From positions 806,001 through 870,000 of the forward strand of contig NZ_CP072983.1 of NCBI RefSeq assembly GCF_024397795.1: DNA of 64,000 nucleotides, read 5' to 3'. The translations under genes were made by a program, and so were the position numbers. This DNA comes from Lactobacillus intestinalis. Lineage in GTDB: Bacteria > Bacillota > Bacilli > Lactobacillales > Lactobacillaceae. The notes beneath the pieces are model-generated. The model was not told where the DNA came from, made no database searches, and was given only the letters and a program-made list of their open reading frames with translations. Positions within the stretch are counted from its first letter, which is position 1. Every line of letters begins with the position of its first letter. Shown piece by piece: positions 63,982-64,000 of this stretch.

Positions 63982-64000
63982 AGATTATTTATTTGAAATT
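63974..64000 (+). CDS. glyS: Glycyl-tRNA synthetase beta subunit, start only
   Basis: Only the first nine codons (MAKDYLFEI) are in the window; the overlap with glyQ and this N terminus fit glyS. Confidence 0.85.

Overview
This AT-rich window (my estimate is about 36% G+C) reads as the chromosome of a Lactobacillus of the gasseri/johnsonii/paragasseri type. The signs are SLAP-domain wall proteins, YSIRK/LPXTG mucus-binding adhesins, T-box leaders and AGGAGG-type ribosome sites, frequent TTG starts, and the block rpsU-yqeY-phoH-ybeY-era-recO-glyQS. There is no rRNA, tRNA, CRISPR array, integrase or intact insertion sequence. The species is inferred from gene content, not from a search.

Layout. 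1-4.7 kb: tail of a P-type ATPase, then a methionine T-box and metQ-metN-metI, then a SLAP-only wall protein. 4.7-9.1 kb: a CAP/SEC10 surface protein, then fumC-frdA. 9.4-21.7 kb: one 4098-residue YSIRK/LPXTG adhesin. 21.8-25.0 kb: a lactate/malate dehydrogenase-fold enzyme, an RraA-fold protein and a DASS dicarboxylate/citrate carrier. 25.4-27.8 kb: a VanZ gene with a small secreted glycine/serine-rich peptide, facing a hypothetical gene across a near-perfect 26-bp palindrome, then a hydrolase. 28-32.4 kb: citrate lyase genes citC-citD-citE-citF-citX. 32.4-36 kb: a second mucus-binding adhesin. 36.3-38.9 kb: the SorC-type regulator citI divergent from a fused YjjP/YjjB (ThrE-type) exporter. 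39-47.2 kb: housekeeping genes (ybaK, prmA, rel, dtd, T-box, hisS, aspS). 47.4-54.2 kb: two near-identical GH25/SLAP lysozymes around an aminotransferase, msrB, a HesB-like protein and a dead azoreductase/MarR pair, then msrA. 54.2-58 kb: YitT, an M23 peptidase, and a small cassette (ImmA-like peptidase plus membrane protein) flanked by a 30-bp direct repeat. 58-64 kb: ppsR, rpsU, yqeY, phoH, ybeY, era, recO, glycine T-box, glyQ and the start of glyS.

How the genes fit together. Between 6 and 39 kb the metabolic genes form one pathway: carrier (uptake of citrate or dicarboxylate), citrate lyase (to acetate and oxaloacetate), a dehydrogenase whose specificity loop carries Arg where lactate dehydrogenases carry Gln (oxaloacetate to malate), fumarase, fumarate reductase (to succinate), and a candidate succinate exporter next to citI. 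The set is interrupted by two large adhesins. The fumC and mdh promoters share an 18-bp motif (16/18 identical) over TTGAAA -35 boxes, mdh has a cre box between -35 and -10, and the citC and citI control regions share an AT-rich block of 33/42 matches. This locus is the strongest candidate here for an incompletely described system. Next are the VanZ/secreted-peptide locus and the repeat-flanked cassette.
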